DNA of 36,012 nucleotides from Bacteroidota bacterium (lineage in GTDB: Bacteria; Bacteroidota; Bacteroidia; Bacteroidales; JABHKC01): positions 1 to 36,012 of the forward strand of contig JABHKC010000228.1 of assembly GCA_018692315.1 (NCBI GenBank), in the 5' to 3' direction. Below, one piece after another: positions 8,411 to 15,922 of the stretch. A model generated the notes under the pieces. That model saw only the letters and a program-made list of their open reading frames with translations. It did no database searches and was not told the DNA's origin. The translations under genes and the position numbers were made by a program. The first letter of the stretch is position 1, and the number at the start of each line of letters is the position of its first letter.

Positions 8411-9286
8411 TTAATCCTCCATTTTCAAAAACTCAAGTTCGAAAATGAGTGTTGAAAAGGGTGGGATAGAGCCTGTTTGTCTTTTTCCGTAGGCAATATG
8501 CGATGGAACAATCAGTCGGGCTTTTCCGCCTTCTTTCATTTTCGAAATTCCCTCATCCATACCTTTAATTACTTCGCCTCTACCCAGTTTAAATTTCAAA
8601 GGTTTGTTTCTTTTATAAGAACTATCAAATATTTTCCCATCTATAAATTTTCCAGTATAATGCACCGAAACTGTTTTGCCGGCTTGTGCTTTTCTGCCTT
8701 TTCCTTCTTCTAACTTTATATAATACAGACCGCTCATGCTGGCTTCAATCTTGATATTAGCTCTTTTTAAATAATTTTCTAAAAGCTTCATTTCATCTTT
8801 TTCATCCGATTGATGTTTTGCTTGCCGTTCGCGAGAAAAACTGTCCATAGATTGAATTCCTGATAGTTTAATATAGAAATTTATAAAGTTCTCAGGTTTT
8901 ATTCCTTTTGGAATTTTTCTTTTTCTGGTTTTTGTATAAAAATCGTAGGCATTGATTTTACAAACAAGGCTATCTCCAATATTCATTAGCGAAAAAGCAT
9001 CCTCAATGCTTCCACCAAAATGACTTGCTTCATTTAGTTGCATTCTGAATGCTCCTTTATAATCTCTAGAATCGAACAATATAGAATCTTTTTCGCTTTT
9101 ATAAATCATTTTTAAAAGGAGAATATCGCCTAATTGTGGTTTATTCGCATTTTCATTATGTACAACAAGACGATATTCTAATCCCGATAGATGTTTGGAA
9201 AATTCAATAGGATTAGAACAATTTGGCATTAAAAGTATCAAAACAAAAATGAACAGAAAACTTATTAAAATATTTTTATTTAGCAT
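8411..9286 (-). CDS. FKBP-type peptidyl-prolyl isomerase lipoprotein
   Basis: A 291-residue protein with a lipoprotein signal: a hydrophobic segment at 6-20 and C23 in LLMPNCSN, so it should be lipidated and membrane-attached. The N-terminal half (about 35-150) looks like a divergent FKBP-like domain (LGDILLLKMIYKSEKDSILF). The C-terminal half (about 185-290) is a good FKBP: SVHYTGKFIDGKIFDSSYKR, GEVIKGMDEGISKMKEGGKA, IVPSHIAYGKRQTGSIPPFS. It is predicted to be a periplasmic or outer-membrane-associated folding catalyst. It stands upstream of the second FKBP gene (57 bp gap) and downstream of the acyltransferase (115 bp). Confidence 0.88.
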   Translation of the reverse strand: MLNKNILISFLFIFVLILLMPNCSNPIEFSKHLSGLEYRLVVHNENANKPQLGDILLLKMIYKSEKDSILFDSRDYKGAFRMQLNEASHFGGSIEDAFSLMNIGDSLVCKINAYDFYTKTRKRKIPKGIKPENFINFYIKLSGIQSMDSFSRERQAKHQSDEKDEMKLLENYLKRANIKIEASMSGLYYIKLEEGKGRKAQAGKTVSVHYTGKFIDGKIFDSSYKRNKPLKFKLGRGEVIKGMDEGISKMKEGGKARLIVPSHIAYGKRQTGSIPPFSTLIFELEFLKMED

Positions 9287-9401
9287 AATACGAAGTTTTT
9301 AATTTTAAGTGGAGATTCAAATTTTATAGTTTTATTGAGAAAATATAGAACATTCAGATTTTGTTGAATTAATGAGCATCTATCAAATACAAAGTATGAT
9401 T

Positions 9402-10271
9402 CTACTCTTTAGACAATTTCCATCTTTTATGGCTCCATAACCATAAATCAGGCGATTTTATTATAGCATTTTCTAAGAGTTCGGCATATTTATCAATAAT
9501 TCTATTAGTATTTTCCTTTTCGTGTTCTTCTTCAATTATTTGAAATTCAATTTCGTAATGTCCTCGTTTGGTTTTTTTGAAAGATGGAAAAATAACTACC
9601 TGATTACTTTTTTTAGCAATCCTATCAGCGCCAATCAGAAATGCAGTATCTTGATTCAAAAATTTAACCCAATGTTTAGAACTGCTTTTTCTGGGTCTTT
9701 GATCGCCGGCAATAATATTTATGGTTAGAATATTTTTTCGTTTATAACTTATAATTGTTTTGTATCCAACTTTTGAAGGAATACAATTTAGTCCATTTCT
9801 ACTACGGCTGACTTGTGTTATTTCTTCAAAATAATTATTCGATAGAGGCTGATATAATGAATTTACATGATAAGGCACGAAATGAGGCAAAAAAGACAAC
9901 CACTCCCAATTGCCAAAATGAGCAGAATATAAAACTATATCCCTTTTTTGATCGAAATATTTCTGAATCATTTCAGGATTTTTAATACTTAATCTACTTG
10001 TAATCTCATTTTTACTGATAGTTATGGTTTTAATAGTTTCAAATATTATATCGCAAAAATGTTGATAAAATTCTTTTTCTATTTTTTTTCGTTCTTGAAA
10101 ACTTTTATCTTTAAATGAGTTTTTAAGATTTTCAAAAACAACTTTTCTTCTGTATTTTATTAAATAGTATAAAATCACAAATATTATGTCGGATAAAATG
10201 TGCAAAACAAACATTGGTACAATTGAAAGGACATAAAAAGGAATGAATTTTATTTTGGGAATGAATTTCAT
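9402..10271 (-). CDS. LpxL/HtrB-like lipid A biosynthesis acyltransferase
   Basis: A 289-residue protein of the LpxL/LpxM (HtrB/MsbB) family. It has an N-terminal membrane segment at about 10-38 and the catalytic HxxxxE motif as H118-E123 in SAHFGNWEW. Other family landmarks are RKVVFENLKNSF at about 42-53, SLYQPLSNNYF after the active site, and AGDQRPRKSS further on. The family transfers an acyl chain from acyl-ACP to a lipid A precursor at the inner face of the cytoplasmic membrane. Length is typical for Bacteroidota members. It lies 31 bp downstream of the DUF6398 gene and may be read through from it, although the functions appear unrelated. Whether the acceptor is lipid A or another lipid cannot be read from sequence. 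Confidence 0.85.
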   Translation of the reverse strand: MKFIPKIKFIPFYVLSIVPMFVLHILSDIIFVILYYLIKYRRKVVFENLKNSFKDKSFQERKKIEKEFYQHFCDIIFETIKTITISKNEITSRLSIKNPEMIQKYFDQKRDIVLYSAHFGNWEWLSFLPHFVPYHVNSLYQPLSNNYFEEITQVSRSRNGLNCIPSKVGYKTIISYKRKNILTINIIAGDQRPRKSSSKHWVKFLNQDTAFLIGADRIAKKSNQVVIFPSFKKTKRGHYEIEFQIIEEEHEKENTNRIIDKYAELLENAIIKSPDLWLWSHKRWKLSKE

Positions 10272-10302
10272 TTATGTTTCTAAATTTTTTGTTAACTTCT
10301 AC

Positions 10303-10749
10303 CTAATCTTGTAAATCATCCGGTATTGATGATAATGGAACTATAAGTCCATCTACCATTACCATATCTTTCAAAGGATTACTTTTTTCCATTCGCTGTG
10401 TTGAAAATTCAGGACTAAAATATCCCATATTAAACATTTCCTTAATTTGTCGAGCTTTATTTGATACTGTTGAATTTTTAGCACCAAAATACTCACTTAT
10501 TTGGTTTGCTGTCATATAAGGTTCAAATGATTTGTCAAATAAAAAATTTATCGAACCAATTGCATAAATAACTGCAGCAGCCCAAATTTCAATTTTTCCT
10601 CTTTGGAATGGAACATCTCTTTTTCGTCCTAATTTCAAAATTAATTTTTCACAAAGTTGATAATAATCATCATCAAGTTTTTGAGAACAAAAAATACTTG
10701 TCTGTTCTAATAATTGCTTTTCTTTTTTTTTGATTTCTTTTTTAGTCAT
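10303..10749 (-). CDS. DUF6398-like protein
   Basis: A 148-residue cytosolic protein. A Lys/Glu-rich start leads into LCEKLILKLGRKRDVPFQRGKIEIWAAAVIYAIGSINFLFDK, then a helix-turn-helix-like segment MTANQISEYFGAKNSTVSNKARQIKEMF at about 78-105. This pattern matches my memory of the DUF6398 family, whose function is unknown; the segment could be a winged-helix or cyclin-like DNA- or protein-binding module. It ends the run of closely packed genes that starts with the Gabija pair: the small ORF 10754-10894 stops 4 bp before its ATG. It could be an accessory to the DUF1016 nuclease or merely a neighbour. DUF number is from recall and should be checked. Confidence 0.6.
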   Translation of the reverse strand: MTKKEIKKKEKQLLEQTSIFCSQKLDDDYYQLCEKLILKLGRKRDVPFQRGKIEIWAAAVIYAIGSINFLFDKSFEPYMTANQISEYFGAKNSTVSNKARQIKEMFNMGYFSPEFSTQRMEKSNPLKDMVMVDGLIVPLSSIPDDLQD

Positions 10750-10753
10750 AATT

Positions 10754-10894
10754 TCATTTTTTGGTGTTGGTAGCGAATACGGCTATTGAGGCAGCAACCT
10801 GGGTGGCTTGTGTAGTGTAGGCGGCTTTGTCACCAGAACGGAACATGCCATCCAAGATACTGACTTCAAGGCCGTTGTTAAAGCAACTATTCAT
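10754..10894 (-). CDS. Putative 46-residue small protein or gene remnant, GC-rich
   Basis: An ATG at 10894-10892 opens a 46-codon frame to TGA at 10756-10754. The ATG overlaps the last codons and stop of the DUF1016 gene by 8 bp, and the stop lies 4 bp before the DUF6398 start, so the frame exactly fills the gap between two co-directional genes. By my count 66 of 141 bases are G or C (about 47%), far above the surrounding DNA, and it contains none of the A/T runs seen elsewhere. The product starts MNSCFNNGLEVSILDGMFRS and is Ala/Thr-rich with no Lys until its second half. I do not recognise it. It may be a real translationally coupled peptide or the end of a recently acquired, truncated gene. 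Confidence 0.4.
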   Translation of the reverse strand: MNSCFNNGLEVSILDGMFRSGDKAAYTTQATQVAASIAVFATNTKK

Positions 10895-12023
10895 TATTTA
10901 ATTCATCATTACTAAATTCTTTTTCAATATCCTCGATGCTTGGTAGTTCGGATTTCAGCTGATTTGGGATTGCCTTGCTAAATTCGTATTTGGCTATTCC
11001 TATTGGCTGTTTTAGTACGTCCAGTAAATATTCTGCTTCTATTTTGTCGTGTTTTTTGCATAATATCAGCCCAATTGTTGGGTTGTCATTTTCTGTTCTT
11101 AATGTTTTATCTATTGCAGAAATATATAACGCTAATTTTCCTGTATGTTCTGCCTCAAATTCTCTTGCTTTTAGTTCAATTACTACATAACATCTTAACT
11201 TTAAGTGATAGAAAAGCAAGTCAATATACCTGTCTTTTTCGGACAATTGTACTTTGTACTGTCTGCCGACAAAAGCAAATCCTGCCCCCAGTTCTAAGAG
11301 GAATTTGGTTATGTGCTTTGTCAATTGGTTTTCAATGTCTCTTTCGTCTGCTTCTTTTTTAACCGTTAAAATATCGAAAATATATGGGTCTTTTAATGTT
11401 TGATTTGCTAAATTCGACTGTGGTTTTGGTAATGTATTATTGAAATTTGAGATCGCTTTTCCTTGTCTTGAATACAAATTCGTTTCAATTTGTATTTCTA
11501 AAACTGACCTCGACCAACCGTTTATTATGGTTTCATTTATATAAAACAGTGCTTCTGAAATGTCTTTTATTTTTGTTATAATCAATATATTATGACCCCA
11601 CGGAATTTGTGCAACAACTTGTTGCACAAATTCAATTGAGTTAACTTTTTCTGGGAGTTTCTTTTGTGCAACAGATTGTTGCACTTTTTCAAATCGTTCA
11701 TTATAAAACAAATACCACTTTTTCATATAGAACAGGTTTCTACGTGAAAATCCTTTCATTTCAGGAAACTCAGATTGTAAGTCTTTTCCTAATTGTTCAA
11801 CAACAGCATCCCCCCAATTCTTAGTGGATTGTTTTTCGATAATATCTTTTCCTAAGTTCCAATAGAACTCTAACATTTCCGAATTGACAGACAAAGCTGC
11901 CTTAATTTGCAGCTTGTAAACTTTCTCCTTAATGGCTTTAAACCAAATTTTATAATCTTGATTTGAAGACAATTCTATTGACATTAAATATTTTTTATTG
12001 TTTAAAATTAATTGTTGTTTCAT
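10887..12023 (-). CDS. DUF1016 (YhcG-type) PD-(D/E)XK nuclease family protein
   Basis: About 378 residues from the ATG at 12023; a TTG at 12044 and an internal ATG at 11984 are alternative starts. The N-terminal DUF1016_N domain includes IKAALSVNSEMLEFYWNLGK, FPEMKGFSRRNLFYMKKWY and the IPWGHN motif. The C-terminal domain is a PD-(D/E)XK nuclease: FVGRQYKVQLSEKDRYIDLL (with the catalytic Asp) followed by CYVVIELKAREFE (the E-x-K). The family is widespread on mobile and defence islands, and some members have been linked to DNA repair or phage defence; its activity is poorly known. A TAATTTTG (-7-like) lies on the minus strand at 12049-12042, just upstream of the ATG, but lacks a matching TTG, so it may instead be read from the Gabija transcript. 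Family call is firm; role in the island is inference. Confidence 0.87.
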   Translation of the reverse strand: MKQQLILNNKKYLMSIELSSNQDYKIWFKAIKEKVYKLQIKAALSVNSEMLEFYWNLGKDIIEKQSTKNWGDAVVEQLGKDLQSEFPEMKGFSRRNLFYMKKWYLFYNERFEKVQQSVAQKKLPEKVNSIEFVQQVVAQIPWGHNILIITKIKDISEALFYINETIINGWSRSVLEIQIETNLYSRQGKAISNFNNTLPKPQSNLANQTLKDPYIFDILTVKKEADERDIENQLTKHITKFLLELGAGFAFVGRQYKVQLSEKDRYIDLLFYHLKLRCYVVIELKAREFEAEHTGKLALYISAIDKTLRTENDNPTIGLILCKKHDKIEAEYLLDVLKQPIGIAKYEFSKAIPNQLKSELPSIEDIEKEFSNDELNNE

Positions 12024-12055
12024 ATCAGATGTACTATTGAACAAAATTAAATCTA

Positions 12056-12151
12056 TTAGTAATAATAGTCTATTTTTCTACCAAATAATAGAACTTCATC
12101 TGGTTCAATAGTTGGCTTCAATTCATTATTTTTTTGTTCATCAATAATCAT
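12056..12151 (-). CDS. Possible 31-residue small ORF between gajB and the DUF1016 gene
   Basis: An ATG at 12151-12149, 25 bp after the gajB stop, opens 31 codons to TAA at 12058-12056, followed at once by an in-frame TAG. The product begins MIIDEQKNNELKPTIEPDEV and ends with three Tyr residues. No family is recognised. It may be a genuine small protein of the defence operon, the tail of a lost gene, or chance. Confidence 0.25.
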   Translation of the reverse strand: MIIDEQKNNELKPTIEPDEVLLFGRKIDYYY

Positions 12152-12176
12152 TTCGTTGGTTGTAGTTTGTCTTATT

Positions 12177-13883
12177 TTAATTAATTATATCTATAAACAT
12201 ACTTGGATAATAATTGTGTAATATTATCAGGTACTTTTTAGCTCTACTTACCGCAACATAAAACAACTTTCTTCCTTCTTCAATTCCTTCTTCTGTCAAA
12301 TCCTCATATACATAATCATTTCCATCTTTACCCAGATATTTCTGATGTGGTATTTTATGTTCATTCATTTCATTCAATATAACAATATCATATTCCAAGC
12401 CCTTTACCTTGTGTATTGTATTGTTTGTAATTCCGTTTAACCCTGATAATGTTTGCATATACTGACCAATGTTCCAGATGCTTTTCTCTCCATCTTTTAT
12501 CAATTCAATTATTTCTGTAAACGTAGAATGCCGTATTCCAAATAGCTTATCGAAAAGGCGACTAAAATCTTCAAGCCCTTGCGTTATTGGTTTTTCAATA
12601 TCGTTTTCAAGCGTGTAACTTATCAATTCATTTGTTTTATAGTAGCTTGCTTTGTCGGAAAATGATAAATCATTTTCAAGGTAGTGAAGTTCAATATTTC
12701 GCTTTACTTTTCTTAATGCTCGGCTATTTTGGTCATGATAATAGCCTGCCAATGATTTCAAAAGACTGAATGTAGAGTTGTTTGAAATGTATTTATGTGG
12801 TAAAGCTCCTAAACCAACAATATTATATTCATTTCTTAAAATTGTACTTACATTAAATGCGGAATACCAACTTGTTGATAATATTGATATTTCTTTAAGT
12901 TCTACTTTACATTTATCAACTAAATGCTCCATTACTTCTTTTACAATTTCTTCATAATTTGCCTTTTTTGTTTGTATAAATTTGACAGGCAAATCAAGTT
13001 CGTTATTTTCAGAAGAACTGTTATCTATTACAGGATGCTCGTCAAATAGTTTTGTGTAAGTACTTACAATCTTTGCAGAAGAACGATACGCTTTGTCTAA
13101 CTCAACAGGTTCTGCACTAAAATCGACCTTTGCTTTTCCAAAAGAATTTTCAATAGCTCCTGCGAAGGAAAATATCTGTTGTCGCTTATCGCCAACCATA
13201 AAAAAGGTACATGTTCCATTGTTATGTGTCTTTTTTAGAATTTCATATTGAAAAAGGTTTGTATCTTGAAATTCATCTACCAAAATTTCATAGAAGGTAC
13301 TTGCTAATGATTTTAAAATAAACTCATTTTCTGAAATGATTTTGTGTGAGCGAAATAGTATTTCGTTGAAATCAATTACTTTAATACTTTCTTGATATTC
13401 TGAATATCTTCTCGCTACTTCAATTATACTAATTTCATGATTCCAATCTACTGACATGTCAAGATTTCCTTCTATATCTTTCTTGATTTTGTCAATTTCA
13501 TCAAATTTATTTTGTCCAAAGTTTTTCTCTAACTCTATATCTAGGTTGTTCTCAAAAAAGACTTCCTTTTCTTCATAGCTAATAATACGAGGTTTATACC
13601 ACTTATAAATCCAACCATAAGGGCGCAAAATAAACTCTAAACAAAAGCGATGAATTGTACCTATGAAGACATTGTTTTGATTTATTAATCGTGATGATAT
13701 TTCATCGGCTGCTGCATTGGTGTATGTTATCAATGCAATAGTTTTAAATTTTGGCAAATCTTCAAGTTTATACATTGCTCTTGCAACAAGGGTTCTTGTT
13801 TTACCGGAACCTGGTGATGCTGTAACAAGAGTATTGCCCTTAATTTCAAATACTGCTTTTTCTTGTAATTTATTTAAAATCAT
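12177..13883 (-). CDS. gajB: Gabija system helicase GajB (UvrD-like SF1A)
   Basis: A 568-residue UvrD/PcrA-like helicase. Motif I is ASPGSGKT at 22-29, Ia includes TYTNAAADEI at 53-62, motif II is VDEFQDT at 202-208, and motif III is GDKRQQIFSFAGA at 231-243. Then come AYRSS near 265, motif V HKVKGLEYDIVIL at 491-503 and motif VI FYVAVSRAKK at 541-550. All helicase/ATPase motifs are intact. Its start lies 2 bp after the gajA stop, the arrangement of Gabija anti-phage systems, where GajB acts with the GajA nuclease to degrade or nick DNA when nucleotide pools fall during infection. It is somewhat longer than the Bacillus GajB that I recall (about 494 residues). The operon context makes a housekeeping UvrD assignment unlikely. 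Confidence 0.9.
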   Translation of the reverse strand: MILNKLQEKAVFEIKGNTLVTASPGSGKTRTLVARAMYKLEDLPKFKTIALITYTNAAADEISSRLINQNNVFIGTIHRFCLEFILRPYGWIYKWYKPRIISYEEKEVFFENNLDIELEKNFGQNKFDEIDKIKKDIEGNLDMSVDWNHEISIIEVARRYSEYQESIKVIDFNEILFRSHKIISENEFILKSLASTFYEILVDEFQDTNLFQYEILKKTHNNGTCTFFMVGDKRQQIFSFAGAIENSFGKAKVDFSAEPVELDKAYRSSAKIVSTYTKLFDEHPVIDNSSSENNELDLPVKFIQTKKANYEEIVKEVMEHLVDKCKVELKEISILSTSWYSAFNVSTILRNEYNIVGLGALPHKYISNNSTFSLLKSLAGYYHDQNSRALRKVKRNIELHYLENDLSFSDKASYYKTNELISYTLENDIEKPITQGLEDFSRLFDKLFGIRHSTFTEIIELIKDGEKSIWNIGQYMQTLSGLNGITNNTIHKVKGLEYDIVILNEMNEHKIPHQKYLGKDGNDYVYEDLTEEGIEEGRKLFYVAVSRAKKYLIILHNYYPSMFIDIIN

Positions 13884-13885
13884 TA

Positions 13886-15652
13886 TTATACTGTTATATT
13901 GTTATGCTTGAAAATAAATTCAATTGCATCTTGCAAATAACTTGGTATCTCAAAATCTTTATCAATTTGTAATGATAATTCTTGTGCAAAGCGACCTTTT
14001 TTTATTGTTCCATCAATTCGTGAAATAAGTTCTTCTGCCCAATTGTCTGGTTTTGTTGTAACTGTTTCAACTAAATTTTCATAAGATTGTGTATGATTTA
14101 AATTCTCAAAACAAGTTTTCAGGGTTGCAGTATTTTTCTCATAATCTGGAAATAAATCAATTTCTAACGTCTCATTGCCACTAAAAACTTCTATTCTATT
14201 ATCTATTTCATAGCTTTTGGCATTTTCAACCGCTGTTGTATATTCTTCCGTTTCTTTTATTTCTTTTTTATCTCCGTCAATTATAGCACAAACTATTATT
14301 TCAAGTTTGTCTTTTTGAAATAGTTCAAGAAAAGGATCAAAGTAACGACTATGGATTGGTATTACAGATATATTATATTCAGTTAAATCAATTCCGAATT
14401 TTTGTTTTGCTATTGCAGGAATTATAAATTGCTCTGCAACACCTTCAACTAAAATTACTGACGATGCAAAGAAAAGCTCTGAACGAGTTGCATCTAAATA
14501 TCGTTTTAATAACAATTGGTCTCTATTGACTTTTTTATCTTCGCTTTTTTCAACAAATGGGGAAAATGATTTCACCTTTTTTTCAGGAGTGTTAAAAATA
14601 ATATTTAAGTTCTTAAAATTACAATCACTTGCTATGTGAGTAGAATGAGAACTCATAAAAACTTGTGTATTTGATGTATTACTTAGATTTGAAAAAAGTA
14701 ATTTTTGTAATTGAGGATGTAAATGAGCTTCGGGTTCTTCAATGAGCAAAATATTTATTTCATTATCGTCTTGCTCATTAACAAGTCTTGAAAGAAATAA
14801 ACTCAAATATAATAAGTTTTTCTGCCCTAAACCTAACAAATACATTGGTAAGGTTTGTCCTTCTCGTGGATTATAAAACAATTTCAATTGGTCCCATATT
14901 TCTGTATCATAATCCGTTAAAACACCAATTGAAATTGGGAATGAGAAATGCTTACCTGCAATTTCTTTATTTTTTGATTTTATTGTTTCTGCAATTTTGG
15001 GTATAAACTCTAAATCATTTATTTTCTTTGAGGATTTAGTTAAAATTGATTTTACTTTGTCTAATTCACTTTCAGTATCTTCCCTTGATTGACAATATAA
15101 ACTCAACATTGATTTAGAATTCCCAAAAAGTTCCGTATTTATATTTCTAAAATCGGAAATAAAAAATAGATTTATCCCTTCGAGTTCTTTTATTGAAATT
15201 TCATTATTTTGTTTAATAATAGTGTTGAAGTCCGTAGAATTTCCGCTTCCAAAGAGTTTCCATTGAAAATCCTTTACTTCTGCTTTTTCGTATGTTTTTG
15301 TGGTTGACGCAAATTTTGTTCTATGTGCGTAAACATATGTTACCCTGACTGTTTTATCTGAACTTTTTATTGTATGAAGATTAGGAAAGCTTGATAAATT
15401 TTCACCTTTTAGTTCAATACTAATCAGAATATTAGTATTAAAATCTATTTTTTTAAATCCGTGAATATCTTTTTCTTGTAATCTTCTTGAATTATAGGAC
15501 AAATTTTTATCAAAAACTAACCTAATTGCCCAAAATAAATTACTTTTTCCGATATTGTTTTCACCAATAATCGTTTGAAATTCCTTTGTGAAATTAATTG
15601 TAAAATCTTCGAAATTTCTGAAATTCTTTATTGTTATTTTATCAAGATGCAT
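13886..15652 (-). CDS. gajA: Gabija system ATPase-nuclease GajA (OLD family, TOPRIM)
   Basis: About 588 residues from the ATG at 15652 (MHLDKITIKNFRNF, the usual opening of the family). An in-frame ATG at 15688 would add 12 basic residues; the inner start is preferred and has a purine-rich AGAGAAG upstream. The ABC-type ATPase has Walker A GENNIGKSN at 30-38, a signature-like LGLGQKN at 273-279, Walker B ILLIEEPEAHLHP at 301-313 and the H-loop H336 in MSSHSTH. The C-terminal TOPRIM nuclease has E403 in LVEG and D459/D461 in IIDGD. Length and domain order match GajA (about 578 residues in Bacillus). Known GajA is a sequence-specific DNA-nicking endonuclease inhibited by nucleotides and forms a large complex with GajB. 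All visible catalytic residues are present, so the system is probably functional. Confidence 0.9.
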   Translation of the reverse strand: MHLDKITIKNFRNFEDFTINFTKEFQTIIGENNIGKSNLFWAIRLVFDKNLSYNSRRLQEKDIHGFKKIDFNTNILISIELKGENLSSFPNLHTIKSSDKTVRVTYVYAHRTKFASTTKTYEKAEVKDFQWKLFGSGNSTDFNTIIKQNNEISIKELEGINLFFISDFRNINTELFGNSKSMLSLYCQSREDTESELDKVKSILTKSSKKINDLEFIPKIAETIKSKNKEIAGKHFSFPISIGVLTDYDTEIWDQLKLFYNPREGQTLPMYLLGLGQKNLLYLSLFLSRLVNEQDDNEINILLIEEPEAHLHPQLQKLLFSNLSNTSNTQVFMSSHSTHIASDCNFKNLNIIFNTPEKKVKSFSPFVEKSEDKKVNRDQLLLKRYLDATRSELFFASSVILVEGVAEQFIIPAIAKQKFGIDLTEYNISVIPIHSRYFDPFLELFQKDKLEIIVCAIIDGDKKEIKETEEYTTAVENAKSYEIDNRIEVFSGNETLEIDLFPDYEKNTATLKTCFENLNHTQSYENLVETVTTKPDNWAEELISRIDGTIKKGRFAQELSLQIDKDFEIPSYLQDAIEFIFKHNNITV

Positions 15653-15710
15653 AGTTCTTCTCTTTTTCTTAAATTGGGCACAACTCATTTATATATCTAC
15701 CTTTTTCTGA

Positions 15711-15718
15711 CAAAAATA
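15711..15718 (-). promoter_or_regulatory. Candidate -7 box upstream of gajA
   Basis: Read on the minus strand this is TATTTTTG, a match to the Bacteroidota -7 consensus TAnnTTTG, 59 bp upstream of the preferred gajA start at 15652. No good TTG is found about 19 bp further upstream, so the call is tentative. Confidence 0.35.
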
Positions 15719-15777
15719 ACCAATATTTCCAAAACCGGAACACTAAAATTGCTTTCAAAATAGAGTCGTGTAAATAT

Positions 15778-15810
15778 AACTTTGCCAAAGTTTTAAACTT
15801 TGGCAAAGTT
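15778..15810. terminator. 33 bp perfect palindrome; probable terminator or dispersed palindromic element
   Basis: AACTTTGCCAAAGTTT, a single T, then AAACTTTGGCAAAGTT: two perfect 16 bp arms. It lies downstream of the last gene of the leucine-type cluster (stop at 15923, - strand) and upstream of gajA, so it could end transcription before the defence genes. No long U-run follows on the minus strand, which makes a simple intrinsic terminator less certain. The shape also resembles short palindromes dispersed in Bacteroidota genomes; I saw only one copy here. Confidence 0.55.
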
Positions 15811-15922
15811 CAAAGTATTACCATCAAAAGTGCAAGTTGCAGATTTTGAACGACTTGCAAATCGAAATATGTAACAATTTGTTATAATTATTATTTTACT
15901 GTTTTATTTGAAATAATGACAA

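Noticed and set aside
12177-13883. Housekeeping UvrD/PcrA helicase
   Set aside because: It is shorter than UvrD/PcrA and is coupled to an OLD-TOPRIM gene with a 2 bp gap, which is the Gabija arrangement.
15830-15875. Imperfect inverted repeat (GCAAGTTG...CGACTTGC) near the large palindrome
   Set aside because: It has a mismatch and a long loop; in AT-rich DNA this is weak evidence of a second structured element.
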